Assembly (NCBI RefSeq): GCF_044759095.2
Contig: NZ_JBIYSM020000045.1
Coordinates: forward strand, 1-30,740
DNA: 30,740 nucleotides
From: JBIYSM02 sp044759095
GTDB lineage: Bacteria; Bacillota; Bacilli; Brevibacillales; Brevibacillaceae
Direction: 5' to 3'
Of the stretch, positions 15,624-24,754 are shown one piece after another; within the stretch, counting starts at the first letter, position 1; every line of letters starts with the position of its first letter. The position numbers were made by a program, and so were the translations under genes. Below the pieces are notes generated by a model that was not told where the DNA came from, searched no databases, and saw only the letters and a list, made by a program, of their open reading frames with translations.

Positions 15624-17090
15624 TTATGTATGCTGTTTGGCCTCTTCCCACCACCGGTCCATCTCCTGCAGATTGGTGTCGGCAAAGGAGCGTCCCGCTT
15701 CGCGCAGCTTTTGTTCAATGTAGGCAAACCGGCGTTGAAACTTGCGATTGGTCATGCTGAGCGCCTCTTCCGGATTCACCTTGTAAAAGCGGGCGGCATT
15801 GACCACCGCAAAGAGCAGGTCGCCCAGTTCCCCCGCACGCTCCTCCTCCGACGCTTCCCGCAGCTCCTGATACTCTTCTTCCACCTTGCGCAGGACGTCG
15901 GCGATGTCATCCCAGTCAAATCCTACTTCCGACGCCTTTTTCTGCAGCTTGTACGCGTACATCAATGCAGGCAAATCGCGGGGAATGCCCGCCAACTGTG
16001 ATTGCTGGGTGGTGTCGATTCCCTTGGCGGCTTTCTCCTTTGCCTTGATCTCCTGCCAGTTGGCAAAGGCCTCGTCTGCGTCTGCCGCGCTTTTCTCCCC
16101 AAAGACATGCGGGTGACGCCGAACCAGCTTTTCGTTTAGACCGGCGACCACGTCGTCGACGGTAAAAAAGCCTTCTTCCGCTGCCATCTGGGCGTGCAGC
16201 ATAATCTGCATCAACAAGTCGCCCAACTCCTCGCACATCGCATCGGGATCATCCTCGTCGATCGTCTCCAGCACCTCGTAGGTTTCCTCGATCAGGTTTT
16301 TCCGAATGCTTTGATGTGTCTGTTCCCGATCCCACGGACAGCCTTCCGGACTGCGCAGGATGGCCACGATCTCTTTCAAATACGCAAACTGGCGATACCG
16401 CACCCGGTCGTCATCCGCAGGAGCGACGTAGACCAGACTGAGGTTGCCGAAGTGATTGATGCGGTCCAGTTCGTACAACGGCACCGTTTCCACCCGTTCC
16501 ATTCCGGCTACCCCAACGGCGGTCGCCACGGTTACCGGGTATTCGTCGGGCAGGACGTCCATCAGCGTCAGTTTTACGTCTGATGCAGTCAGTTGGTCAT
16601 ACACCTGCGCAATGACATTGTGCAGCGATGGATTTACCTGCTCCGCTCGCAAGGAGGTGCCGTCCAGCAGGGCAAATCCCTCGATCGGGTCGATTTGCAG
16701 ACGGGAAAAGAGCGGGTCGAGAAAGCTTTGCCCGCCTCCGATCTCGATGGAAACGTCCTGCTTTGGCCCCTGCTGCAGCAGCAGTTGCACCGTTCGCTCT
16801 GCCACCAGCGGGTGACCGGGCACGGCATAGACGATTTCACCCTGCTCTCCCGCCGCTTGCAGCAGCTGCTCGGCAATCGTCTGGTACACATCGGCAAACG
16901 ACTGCGTCTGTTCATAAACAGCATCGAAGGAGTGATATGTCAGACCCTCGGCCTCCAGCTGGGGAACAACCGGGTGCTCCTTTGTCCGCAAATAGAGGGA
17001 TTTGGCTTGCTTGAGCGCTTTGTAACTGCCGTACGGCAGCTGCTCCAGGTCTCCCGCGCCGAGACCGATGACGTGAATGATTGCAGGCAT
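15624..17090 (-). CDS. yabN: YabN: tetrapyrrole methylase-like and MazG pyrophosphohydrolase fusion
   Basis: The 488-residue protein fuses two domains. The N-terminal part (about 1-220: IIHVIGLGAGDLEQLP, VYAVPGHPLVAERTV) has the tetrapyrrole methylase (SAM-dependent) fold. The C-terminal part (about 230-488) is a tandem MazG nucleotide pyrophosphohydrolase with the metal-binding EETYEVLE and EELGDLLMQ motifs and a second, weaker EEYQELREAS/GELGDLLFA copy. It probably cleaves non-canonical or damaged NTPs. AAGGAGG lies 8 nt before the ATG. Length matches B. subtilis YabN (489), and it starts 13 bp after yabM. Confidence 0.95.
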   Translation of the reverse strand: MPAIIHVIGLGAGDLEQLPYGSYKALKQAKSLYLRTKEHPVVPQLEAEGLTYHSFDAVYEQTQSFADVYQTIAEQLLQAAGEQGEIVYAVPGHPLVAERTVQLLLQQGPKQDVSIEIGGGQSFLDPLFSRLQIDPIEGFALLDGTSLRAEQVNPSLHNVIAQVYDQLTASDVKLTLMDVLPDEYPVTVATAVGVAGMERVETVPLYELDRINHFGNLSLVYVAPADDDRVRYRQFAYLKEIVAILRSPEGCPWDREQTHQSIRKNLIEETYEVLETIDEDDPDAMCEELGDLLMQIMLHAQMAAEEGFFTVDDVVAGLNEKLVRRHPHVFGEKSAADADEAFANWQEIKAKEKAAKGIDTTQQSQLAGIPRDLPALMYAYKLQKKASEVGFDWDDIADVLRKVEEEYQELREASEEERAGELGDLLFAVVNAARFYKVNPEEALSMTNRKFQRRFAYIEQKLREAGRSFADTNLQEMDRWWEEAKQHT

Positions 17091-17103
17091 GAGATGCGCC
17101 TCC

Positions 17104-18759
17104 TTACTGGCGAAGAGTGTTTTCCTCTTTGGAAAGCAGGTTGATACGGGTCAAGAGAGAAGCGATCCGCTCCCCTTTCGGCAAAAAGCGGATGTCGGAA
17201 CGGGTCAGCCCGCCGGTCTTCAGCAGGGCGAGCATATAGGCAATCCCCCCGGATCCTACCGCCGCCAGCCCAACCAGCGTATACAGCAAGCGATCTGATG
17301 TGATCCGATTTTGCAGCAGCATCGTTGCGGCCCATTCGACCAACAGCACCACTGCGGTCATGATGAGTACGGAAAGCAGCGGTTTCCCTGCAAGTTGGCG
17401 CAAGCCGATCTCTGCTCCCGTATGTTTGCGGATCCCCATCATGTTGCAGACCATGGCGACCAGATAGGCAATCACCGTCGCCAGCGCAGCGCCGGAGATT
17501 CCCCAGAGGGGCACCAGTACGATGTTTAACACAAGCTTGACCAGCACCCCGATAAACAGGTTGCGCGCAGGCAGCATGACGCGTCCCAGCCCCTGCAAAA
17601 TCCCGGAGGTGGCAATTCCCAGAGTGGCAAAAAGAATGGTAAACGCCTGAATTGCCAGCGCCTCCGTTCCTTTCCCGTCCCCATACAGCATCACGTTTAT
17701 CGGTTCAGCCAACAGAGCCAGTCCGAACGACGCCGGCAACCCCAATAGAAAGGTCAGGCGCAGCGCCACTTCGGTCCGGTTGGCAATCAACCGGTGCTGA
17801 CCCTGGGCCGCCGCTTCACTGATGGCGGGGACGAGCGCCAGCGACAGCGAGGTGGCAAAGAACGTACCGAATTGAATCAGCGGCTGTCCGCGATCAAACG
17901 CGCCTTTTACCACTTTGGCCATATTCTCGCCCATGCCGCTCCACTGCAGCATGTTGACAACCGTAACGGAATCGACCAGCGGTATCAGGGGCAAAACCAG
18001 CGCCCCGAGACAAATCGGCAGCGCGTAAAACAGCAGGCTGCGCAGGACCTGTCGATTGGACCAGGTCTCTCCCGCCTTGTGTCCGTTTGCGTAAGCGTTG
18101 AGGCTCGCGCTGCGGTTATTGCGCCGCCAGTAGAACAACAAGACGAGGATCGCCGCCAGCGCTCCCGGAAGGGCTGCAAAGACAGCGCCGGTACCGGCCA
18201 GATAGGCATCCTGGTACACCATCATCGCCCAGAAGGCTGCGGCGAGGATGAAAATGACCCGGACAAGCTGCTCGAGTACCTGCGAGACGCCCGTCGGCAT
18301 CATGTTTTGCTGACCTTGAAAGTAGCCGCGCAAAATGGCCACCATCGGCACGAGCGGAAGCGACCAGGCAACGGCCCTAAGCGGCATCGTCAAGTGCTCG
18401 TCCCCCATCAAACGGGATACCATCGGTGCTCCCAGATACAACAGAAAAAAGAAAAAAAGACCGAGAACCAATAAAGAAACGCTGGCGACGCGGAAGGCCT
18501 TGCGCGCTCCAAGCGCGTCACCTACGGCCAGTCGTTCGGAGACAATTTTGGAAATGGCGATCGGGAAACCTGCCGTCGCCAGAATGAGCAGCGTCGTATA
18601 TAACGGATAAACCTGCATGTACACGTACAATCCGATGTCGCCTGCGATGTTTTGGTACGGGATGCGGTACACCGCCCCGAGCAGCTTGGAGACAAGACCG
18701 GCTGCTCCCAGAATGGCAGCGCCTTTGACGAATTGAACGGATGCTTTCTCTTGAGACAT
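17104..18759 (-). CDS. yabM: MOP-superfamily flippase YabM (SpoVB/MurJ-like)
   Basis: The 551-residue integral membrane protein has about 14 hydrophobic segments and the N-terminal KGAAILGAAGLVSKLLGAVYRIPYQ motif of the polysaccharide-export, SpoVB and MurJ group. Family members flip lipid-linked sugars such as lipid II across the membrane; YabM is a paralog of SpoVB and MurJ whose substrate is not established. The start at ATG 18759 follows GGAGAGGAG by about 12 nt. An in-frame GTG at 18786 would lie on or beyond the transcription start expected from the TATAAT box at 18798-18803. Confidence 0.9.
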   Translation of the reverse strand: MSQEKASVQFVKGAAILGAAGLVSKLLGAVYRIPYQNIAGDIGLYVYMQVYPLYTTLLILATAGFPIAISKIVSERLAVGDALGARKAFRVASVSLLVLGLFFFFLLYLGAPMVSRLMGDEHLTMPLRAVAWSLPLVPMVAILRGYFQGQQNMMPTGVSQVLEQLVRVIFILAAAFWAMMVYQDAYLAGTGAVFAALPGALAAILVLLFYWRRNNRSASLNAYANGHKAGETWSNRQVLRSLLFYALPICLGALVLPLIPLVDSVTVVNMLQWSGMGENMAKVVKGAFDRGQPLIQFGTFFATSLSLALVPAISEAAAQGQHRLIANRTEVALRLTFLLGLPASFGLALLAEPINVMLYGDGKGTEALAIQAFTILFATLGIATSGILQGLGRVMLPARNLFIGVLVKLVLNIVLVPLWGISGAALATVIAYLVAMVCNMMGIRKHTGAEIGLRQLAGKPLLSVLIMTAVVLLVEWAATMLLQNRITSDRLLYTLVGLAAVGSGGIAYMLALLKTGGLTRSDIRFLPKGERIASLLTRINLLSKEENTLRQ

Positions 18760-18797
18760 ATGCTGAGTGTTCTCCTCTCCAACCACAAACTGCGTAC

Positions 18798-18803
18798 ATT
18801 ATA
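18798..18803 (-). promoter_or_regulatory. Possible -10 element of yabM
   Basis: A perfect TATAAT preceded by TGTGG lies on the minus strand 38 bp upstream of the yabM start. No good -35 hexamer is found 16-18 bp upstream. The hairpin of repeat copy B ends just upstream, so the promoter sits directly after that repeat. Confidence 0.5.
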
Positions 18804-18832
18804 CCACACTGCCCTCACGAAAGAGAAAAACA

Positions 18833-18934
18833 CCCGCCCGGCCACAGCTTTCGCTGCGCCGGGCGGGGCCCCGAACACTTTTCTAGCGGCTGTATGGGAT
18901 GTCCAAATTTATAAATTCTTATACACCAAGAATA
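18833..18934 (-). repeat. Complete copy (B) of the intergenic GC-hairpin repeat
   Basis: Read on the minus strand: AT-rich TTCTTGGTGTATAAGAATTT, then CATACAGCCGCTAG, GTGTT, the palindrome CGGGGCCCCG, and a 10-bp GC stem (18867-18858 with 18842-18833) around a second small CAGC/GCTG stem, ending in TGTTTTTCTC. The 77-nt core 18858-18934 is identical to copy C except for one missing base. It lies between spoVT and yabM and would act as a strong terminator for spoVT. Confidence 0.88.
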
Positions 18935-18963
18935 GACAGCCCCTGCTTTCGCGGAGGCTGTCT
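18934..18963 (-). terminator. Hairpin after spoVT
   Basis: AGACAGCC (18934-18941) pairs with GGCTGTCT (18956-18963) 5 bp after the spoVT stop. No T-tract follows on the minus strand; the sequence goes straight into repeat copy B, so termination may need the second hairpin of that repeat. Confidence 0.5.
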
Positions 18964-18968
18964 GTCGT

Positions 18969-19511
18969 TTACTGCTCCATTTGCTTGGCAAGGAAACCGG
19001 AAGCCGTTTCTGCCATCTTCACTTCCAGGTCGCCCATCTTGGTTCCTTCGTTTTTGGTAAGGAGGATGACGGCTCCAATCGGATCTCCTCCTGCCACGAT
19101 CGGAGATATGACAAAGGATCCGTACGTCTCGTTCAGATCACGGCAGATTTCATATTGTCCCGTGTTCTTCTCCAGGCGCGTCTTGCGTTCTTCCAGGCAC
19201 TTTTCCACGATGCTTCCAATCGCCTTCTCCATGTATTCCTTCTTGGATGCCCCGGAGACGGCAATCACGCTGTCCCGGTCAGAAATCAGAACGGTATGGT
19301 TCAAGCTCTCGTAAAGCGAATCAGCGTACTCTTTTGCAAAGTCGCCCAATTCTCCGATGGGCGAATACTTTTTCAAAATGACTTCTCCATCACGGTCAAC
19401 AAAAATTTCTAGTGGATCGCCTTCACGAATTCGCAGCGTACGACGAATTTCCTTCGGAATCACGACCCGACCGAGGTCGTCAATTCGACGAACAATACCA
19501 GTTGCTTTCAT
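18969..19511 (-). CDS. spoVT: Stage V sporulation regulator SpoVT
   Basis: The 180-residue protein has an N-terminal AbrB-type swapped-hairpin DNA-binding domain (MKATGIVRRIDDLGRVVIPK and EIRRTLRIREGDPLEIF, residues 1-50) and a C-terminal GAF domain (about 56-178). SpoVT is the forespore regulator that tunes sigma-G genes in late sporulation and affects germination. Length equals the typical family length of about 178. The ATG has a GCGAGG site at about 10 nt. It is monocistronic here: terminator-like structures lie on both sides. Confidence 0.97.
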   Translation of the reverse strand: MKATGIVRRIDDLGRVVIPKEIRRTLRIREGDPLEIFVDRDGEVILKKYSPIGELGDFAKEYADSLYESLNHTVLISDRDSVIAVSGASKKEYMEKAIGSIVEKCLEERKTRLEKNTGQYEICRDLNETYGSFVISPIVAGGDPIGAVILLTKNEGTKMGDLEVKMAETASGFLAKQMEQ

Positions 19512-19664
19512 ACTTGTTGCCTCGCTTTCGTGAGAAGTGGGTGTGAAACTTACCGTTGGCTTACCTGTATTTTTTCCTCAAATTCTAATTTTACCTATGG
19601 GCATGGACTGCAACATTTTCCAGTTTGGTTTCGTTACTCTCCCCCGGGCGGTAGCGAGTGACTA

Positions 19665-19693
19665 TAGTATTCGCCTACTTTTGGAGAATATGC
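19665..19693 (-). promoter_or_regulatory. Possible sigma-G promoter of spoVT
   Basis: On the minus strand GCATA (19693-19689) and AATACTA (19671-19665) are 17 bp apart, matching the sigma-G -35 GHATR exactly and the -10 CATACTA in six of seven bases. It lies just after the terminator of the foldase gene but about 150 bp upstream of spoVT, implying a long 5' untranslated region. The 233-bp gap 19512-19744 holds nothing else recognisable. Confidence 0.5.
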
Positions 19694-19702
19694 GAGAAAA
19701 CG

Positions 19703-19729
19703 AAAAAACAGGGAATCGCTTCCCTGTTT
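19703..19729 (-). terminator. Terminator of the PpiC lipoprotein gene
   Basis: AACAGGGAA (19707-19715) and TTCCCTGTT (19720-19728) form a perfect 9-bp stem with a TCGC loop, followed on the minus strand by TTTTCG. It ends the mfd-foldase transcript. Confidence 0.93.
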
Positions 19730-19744
19730 CGTATGTGGTCCTTA

Positions 19745-20806
19745 TTAGGATGCCGGTTTTGGTTCGGGAATATTGTACTTGGTGATCAGCTTGTCCAGCT
19801 CACTGTTGATGAACTTCTCGTAGGATTGCTCCAGCGCTTGCTGACGCAGCTGATCCTTCACTTCGTCGAAACTCTTTTGCTTGCGGCTTTCCACCTTCAT
19901 GACGTGGTAACCGTAATCGGTTTTCACCGGCTCGCTGATCTGACCGATCGGCAGGGTCAGCGCAGCGTCTTTAAACTCCGGAACCCATTGGCTTACGTCG
20001 GCATCGGCATAGAGACCTCCGGATTCCTTGCTGCCTGGGTCGTCCGTGTACTCTTTTGCCAGTTTGGCAAAGTCTTCGCCCTTTTTCAGGCGGTCCACCA
20101 ATTCCTTCGCCAGTTTCAAAGCGTCTTCCGGTTTGCGCTGTTCCGTGGAAATCAGGATGTGACGAACTGAAGCAACCGTGAAAGCCGACTTGTCCATTTC
20201 GTCGTACAGTTTCTTCACTGAAGCGTCGTTGATGTGCTTTTTCAGTACGTTGATGGAGTTATTGATGAGAATCATCTGATTCAACACAACCTCCTTGGTG
20301 AGGCCGTGATTTTGCATCAATTTGTCAAACTTGGCAGCATCTTTTCCCAGAATGGAGATGTATTGACCTTTGATTTTCTCAAACGTGGTCTCTGCCAGAG
20401 CCTTGGACTCTTTGTTGACCGACTCATCCGCACGGGACGCAAGGATTTTGGTCGCCGTGTACTCGCGTGCGTAATTTTTCAACGCTTCCTTGTCTGCCGC
20501 TTCAATCATGCCGGTTTGCTGCGGATTGAGGAAACTGATTGTACGCAAAAACGTCTCGAACTCTTTTCCCGTCAGCGTGCCGCCCTGATACTCGACAAAG
20601 GCAGCATTGGGATCTACCGCAAACGGAAGTTTCACTGGCGGAAACTTGGCGAGCGGATCGTTCGGATCTGACGCCTGGTTGTTGTTTTCGGCCGGCTGGG
20701 CCTGAGTCGGTTGGCTCGACTGCGCTTGTTCGTCATTCTTGCCACATGCGGACAGCAGCGTGACGGCTAGTACGGCTGTGGTCAGAATCGCTATGGAACG
20801 TTTCAT
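19745..20806 (-). CDS. PpiC-type peptidyl-prolyl isomerase lipoprotein (PrsA/SurA-like foldase)
   Basis: The 353-residue protein has a signal peptide with lipobox LSAC (cysteine about residue 21), a disordered Q/N/P-rich spacer to residue 60, an alpha-helical SurA_N-like region (about 75-215), and a parvulin PpiC domain (about 220-320: VRHILIST, GGLYADADVSQWVPEFKDAA, VKTDYGYHVMKVE). It is expected on the outer face of the membrane, helping secreted proteins fold. GGAAGGAG precedes the ATG. It lies 33 bp after mfd, at a place that has no foldase in B. subtilis, but mfd-foldase pairs are plausible in this family. It resembles PrsA but I do not assign the symbol. Confidence 0.9.
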   Translation of the reverse strand: MKRSIAILTTAVLAVTLLSACGKNDEQAQSSQPTQAQPAENNNQASDPNDPLAKFPPVKLPFAVDPNAAFVEYQGGTLTGKEFETFLRTISFLNPQQTGMIEAADKEALKNYAREYTATKILASRADESVNKESKALAETTFEKIKGQYISILGKDAAKFDKLMQNHGLTKEVVLNQMILINNSINVLKKHINDASVKKLYDEMDKSAFTVASVRHILISTEQRKPEDALKLAKELVDRLKKGEDFAKLAKEYTDDPGSKESGGLYADADVSQWVPEFKDAALTLPIGQISEPVKTDYGYHVMKVESRKQKSFDEVKDQLRQQALEQSYEKFINSELDKLITKYNIPEPKPAS

Positions 20807-20839
20807 GGTAATGGATCTCCTTCCCGGTGAGTTCCTCTG

Positions 20840-23800
20840 TTACGACACGGGACTCTCCGCACTGGTGTCTTTTCGCACCATGTGAAATTCGCTCAGCAGC
20901 TTTTCCACAAGCTGAACGCCTTCCTCGATACGTAACCCTTTTACTTTAACAGTAATGATGATCTGTTGTCCACCCGTCAGACCGATGCGCCGTCCCCAAT
21001 TGTTGGCGAGAGCAAACAGGGCGCCGCCGTCGATGTTGTTGTTTTGGCTGGGGTGCAGGTAGAGTTTGATCACATCCGGGTCTTTTTGACTGATTTCCGT
21101 AATGTGATGACGCAGCGCGTAGACACGCAGTCTGGCGATCAAGAGCAGGTTTTCCACCGGCTTCGGCACCGGTCCGAATCGGTCAAGCAGCTCTTCGGCC
21201 AGATCTTCCACATCCTCCAGCGTAGCTGCGGCGACAAATTTTTTGTACATCTCGATTTTTTGCCGGCTGTCCGTGATATACAGTGACGGAATGTAAGCGT
21301 CCAGCTGCAGGTTGATTTCCACCGGCGAAACGATCTCCTGCTTGGCTTCCCCTTTCAGCTCGTCGATCGCCTCTTTCAGCATCTGGCTGTACAAGTCGAA
21401 CCCAACCGAGTTGATAAAGCCGTGCTGCTCCGCTCCCAGCAGGTTTCCGGCACCCCGTATGGACAGGTCGCGCATGGCGATCTTGAACCCGGAGCCCAGC
21501 TCGGTAAATTCCTTGATTGCCTGCAAACGCTTCTCCGCCACCTCGGTCAGAACCTTGTCCTTTTGATAGGTGAAGTAGGCGTAGGCAATCCGGTTGGAAC
21601 GGCCGACGCGACCGCGAAGCTGGTACAGCTGGGACAAGCCCATCTTGTCGGCGTTGTAGATGATCAGCGTGTTGACGTTGGGGATGTCCACCCCCGTCTC
21701 GATAATCGTCGTGCTGACCAGCACGTCGTAGTTTCCTTCCAGGAAGTCGAGGATGATGCCCTCCAGCTCGCCCTCGTTCATCTGCCCATGGGCGACGGCG
21801 ATTCGCGCATCCGGCACGAGCATGGAAATCTGCTCCGCCATTTGCTCGATGCCCTGTACCATGTTGTACAGGAAAAAGACCTGTCCGCCGCGCGCCATCT
21901 CCCGCTCAATCGCTTCGCGAACCAGAGACGGACTGTACTCCATCACGTACGTCTGTACAGGAAAACGATTTTCCGGCGGCGTCTCAATGACCGACAAATC
22001 CCTTACGCCAATCATGGACATGTGCAGTGTCCGGGGGATCGGTGTCGCAGTGAGCGTCAGCACGTCCACGTTCGTTTTCAACTGCTTCAGCTTTTCCTTG
22101 TGGCTTACGCCGAAGCGCTGCTCTTCATCGACAATCAATAATCCCAGATCGCGGAACTGAATGTCCTTGGACAGGATCCGGTGCGTCCCGATCACGACGT
22201 CGACCGTTCCATCCTTCAAGCCCTTGATCGTGGCTGTCTGCTCCTTGCGGGAGCGAAAGCGGCTGAGCACTTCGACGCGAATCGGGTAGTCGGCAAAGCG
22301 CTCGCGGAACGTCTCGTAGTGCTGCTGTGCCAAAATGGTCGTGGGTACGAGCACGGCCACCTGCTTGCCGTCCATCACCGCTTTAAACGCGGCGCGAATG
22401 GCTACCTCTGTTTTTCCGTAGCCGACGTCCCCGCAGACGAGACGGTCCATCGGACGTTTTCGTTCCATATCCGCTTTTACTTCCTGGATGGCGCGAAGCT
22501 GATCCGGGGTCTCTTGGTACGGGAACATCGCTTCAAATTCCCGCTGTTCCACCGTATCGGGTGAAAAGGCATGGCCGACAGCGGCTTCACGCGCCGCGTA
22601 CAGTTTGATGAGGTCCTCGGCAATGTCCTTGACAGAGGACTGCACCTTGTTTTTGACGCGCTTCCATTCGCTCCCGCCCAGGCTGTAAATCTTCGGCTCG
22701 GCTTCTTCGCTTGCCACGTATTTCTGCACGTGGTCAATCTGTTCAATGGGGACAAACAAACTGTCCCCTCCGGCGTAACGAATATGCAAGTAATCTTTAT
22801 GAATTCCGAGTATTTCTTTCGTTTCAATCCCCAGGTACTTTCCGATCCCGTGGTTGATATGGACGACGTAATCGCCCGGCTTCAGCTCCAGGTAGTTTTT
22901 GATGCGCTCGGCGTTGGTCATCGTCTGCTGAACCTTGCGTGCCTTGCGCTGTTTGGGCGTGAAGACTTCTCCCTCGGTGATCACGACGAATCGGTTCAGC
23001 GGCAGCTCGTAGCCCGTCTGAAGGTTGCCGATGATGATCGTCGGTCTCCCGGGCGGTACGGTTTCCACCGGTTCCGTCAGCAAATCCGCTTCCATCTCAT
23101 AATCGTGCAGAACCCGCTCCAGGCGCTTGGCCCGCTCCAAATCGGCCGCCACAAACACAATTTGGTTCTGCGCTTTTTTCCAGCGGGCCAATTCGCTTTT
23201 CAGCACGTTCATTTGCCCGTGGAAATTCTGCATGGTGCGGCAGTTGAGATTGACGATGTTCTGCGGCTGGGTTTTCGGTGTCTGCCGCAAAAACAGCGAT
23301 AGGTAGACAACCTGCCTCTGCTTTGGCGCCACGATCTCATCGTAGGAACGGGAGAGCGTCAGATTGGCCATGAATTCCCCTTCGGAGATTCTGCCTGTCA
23401 GCCATTCCGCCTCTTCCTTTTGCAGCTGGGCTGCCGTATCCAGTACCCGGGAAGGTTCGTCCACAAGCAGGATTGTATCCTTCGGCATGTAGTCCAAGAG
23501 GGTCTCGTTCGTCGGGTAGATTACGGACACGTACGAGTACAGATGGGGAAAACGCTGCCCTTGCTGCATCCGCTCCATATCGGCGCCGATTTTCTCCACA
23601 ACCTTTTCCTTGGCCGAGCCGTCCTTCAGTTTTGCGATCGTTTCTCCCAGCCTCTTTTCCAGCCGGACGGCGGCTTCCTGAAGGAGGGCAGTAGAGGCGA
23701 TCATCTCTTTGGCCGGTCCGATCATAAACGATTGCACGTTCTCGTGCGAACGCTGGGTCGCCATGTCAAACGTGCGGATCGAGTCGATCTCTACATCGAA

Positions 23801-24388
23801 CAGTTCGATCCGGACAGGCCACTCCGAATCGATCGGATACAGGTCAATAATGCCGCCGCGTACGCTCAATTCGCCTTTGCGCTCCACCATGTCGACCCGC
23901 TCATACCCGAGCTCAATGCACGTATGTAAAAACGAGTCGATCTCCAGTTCTTCCCCGACGCGCAGCTCAATCTGCGCTTCCTTCCAAACCTGGGGTGGAA
24001 CCACCAGCCGACGCAAACCGGCAAAAGGGGCAACCAAAATACCCGTAAAGCCCTTGGCCAGACGGTTGAGCACATGGATACGCTGAGCGAGCATCTCCGG
24101 ACTGGCAATCGCCAATTCGGAGCCGATCAGCTCGTTGCCTGGGTACAACAAAACCTGGTCGGAGGGGACCAGCTCTATTAAATCCTCATATACTTTTTGT
24201 GCCTGGTACATGTTGTGGGTCACGATGCACATCGCTCGGGCCGTCTCCTGGTACAGTGCGGCCATCAACGCTTGGCGCGAGGACCCTGCCAGACCCGATA
24301 CCAGCTGCTCATGCAGCCCTTTCTGCAACCCCGTGACAATCGTCCCGACGTTTGCGTCTTGTTTAATCGGGTTGATGATGACTTGCAT
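20840..24388 (-). CDS. mfd: Transcription-repair coupling factor Mfd
   Basis: The 1182-residue helicase displaces stalled RNA polymerase at lesions and recruits UvrA. The N-terminal UvrB-like module spans about 1-350 (with GELSVRGGIIDLYP). The RNA polymerase-interacting CarD-like domain starts near 500 (KPGDYVVHINHGIGKYLGIE), the superfamily II motor has Walker A GDVGYGKTEVA near 652 and DEEQRFGV near 754, then VSTTIIETGVDIPNVNT and QLRGRVGRSNR. The TRCF C-terminal domain ends the protein. The ATG follows GAGGAG. Length is that of B. subtilis Mfd (1177). Confidence 0.98.
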   Translation of the reverse strand: MQVIINPIKQDANVGTIVTGLQKGLHEQLVSGLAGSSRQALMAALYQETARAMCIVTHNMYQAQKVYEDLIELVPSDQVLLYPGNELIGSELAIASPEMLAQRIHVLNRLAKGFTGILVAPFAGLRRLVVPPQVWKEAQIELRVGEELEIDSFLHTCIELGYERVDMVERKGELSVRGGIIDLYPIDSEWPVRIELFDVEIDSIRTFDMATQRSHENVQSFMIGPAKEMIASTALLQEAAVRLEKRLGETIAKLKDGSAKEKVVEKIGADMERMQQGQRFPHLYSYVSVIYPTNETLLDYMPKDTILLVDEPSRVLDTAAQLQKEEAEWLTGRISEGEFMANLTLSRSYDEIVAPKQRQVVYLSLFLRQTPKTQPQNIVNLNCRTMQNFHGQMNVLKSELARWKKAQNQIVFVAADLERAKRLERVLHDYEMEADLLTEPVETVPPGRPTIIIGNLQTGYELPLNRFVVITEGEVFTPKQRKARKVQQTMTNAERIKNYLELKPGDYVVHINHGIGKYLGIETKEILGIHKDYLHIRYAGGDSLFVPIEQIDHVQKYVASEEAEPKIYSLGGSEWKRVKNKVQSSVKDIAEDLIKLYAAREAAVGHAFSPDTVEQREFEAMFPYQETPDQLRAIQEVKADMERKRPMDRLVCGDVGYGKTEVAIRAAFKAVMDGKQVAVLVPTTILAQQHYETFRERFADYPIRVEVLSRFRSRKEQTATIKGLKDGTVDVVIGTHRILSKDIQFRDLGLLIVDEEQRFGVSHKEKLKQLKTNVDVLTLTATPIPRTLHMSMIGVRDLSVIETPPENRFPVQTYVMEYSPSLVREAIEREMARGGQVFFLYNMVQGIEQMAEQISMLVPDARIAVAHGQMNEGELEGIILDFLEGNYDVLVSTTIIETGVDIPNVNTLIIYNADKMGLSQLYQLRGRVGRSNRIAYAYFTYQKDKVLTEVAEKRLQAIKEFTELGSGFKIAMRDLSIRGAGNLLGAEQHGFINSVGFDLYSQMLKEAIDELKGEAKQEIVSPVEINLQLDAYIPSLYITDSRQKIEMYKKFVAAATLEDVEDLAEELLDRFGPVPKPVENLLLIARLRVYALRHHITEISQKDPDVIKLYLHPSQNNNIDGGALFALANNWGRRIGLTGGQQIIITVKVKGLRIEEGVQLVEKLLSEFHMVRKDTSAESPVS

Positions 24389-24418
24389 TCACTAGTCTCC
24401 TCTCTAGCTTTCTTCATG

Positions 24419-24450
24419 CGAAAAGAAGCCTTAGCTAAGCAAGCTAAGGC
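24419..24450 (-). terminator. Terminator of fin
   Basis: GCCTTAGC (24428-24435) and GCTAAGGC (24443-24450) form an 8-bp stem, followed on the minus strand by TTCTTTTC. It lies between fin and mfd and isolates the sporulation gene. Confidence 0.85.
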
Positions 24451-24493
24451 CTTGTTACGTGCAAGCCTTCTGATCCTACCGAAAGCATCCCCT

Positions 24494-24724
24494 TTACTGG
24501 AGTGGATTTCCAACTAGTGAAAGCTCAGGATGCCGATGGAAAGCATCACGACAGTAGTCGCACAAGATGTTTACGACGGTGTCTCCACCTTGTTCTCTGG
24601 ATATTATAAGTTCACGCTCTTCCGGGGTCAAGGAATGCAAGCCTAGTTGCCTTTCTGTTACCTGCGAATCGTCAAACTCTCCCATTTTCATGCCGCAGCA
24701 GCGGCACACGTAGCGAAAGCTCAA
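24494..24724 (-). CDS. fin: Anti-sigma-F factor Fin
   Basis: The 76-residue protein has two pairs of cysteines (CRCC near residues 7-10 and CDYC near 52-55), predicted zinc ligands of Fin (YabK), which binds RNA polymerase and inhibits sigma-F, helping the switch to sigma-G in the forespore. The TTG start at 24724 (reading MSFRYVCRCCG) gives the same length as B. subtilis Fin and aligns with its MALHYYCRHCG; longer readings start within the promoter. GGGGGGTGG lies about 6 nt upstream. The promoter directly upstream fits the autoregulated forespore role. Confidence 0.9.
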   Translation of the reverse strand: MSFRYVCRCCGMKMGEFDDSQVTERQLGLHSLTPEERELIISREQGGDTVVNILCDYCRDAFHRHPELSLVGNPLQ

Positions 24725-24754
24725 GAAACGCCACCCCCCACCATTCATATTGCT

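Noticed and set aside
18865..18934. Plus-strand frames reading GGAPNTFLAAVWDVQIYKF in repeat copies B and C
   Set aside because: The shared peptide is just the translation of the repeat core; the frames differ in length, have no ribosome-binding site and oppose the local transcription direction.
18833..18934. Repeat core as a known riboswitch (c-di-GMP, c-di-AMP, T-box)
   Set aside because: None of the conserved motifs of those classes that I know could be placed in the core, and the copies lie upstream of genes with unrelated functions.
19597..19612. CATAGGTA as a sigma-G -10 nearer to spoVT
   Set aside because: It has two mismatches and no acceptable -35 element at 16-18 bp; the site at 19665-19693 fits better.
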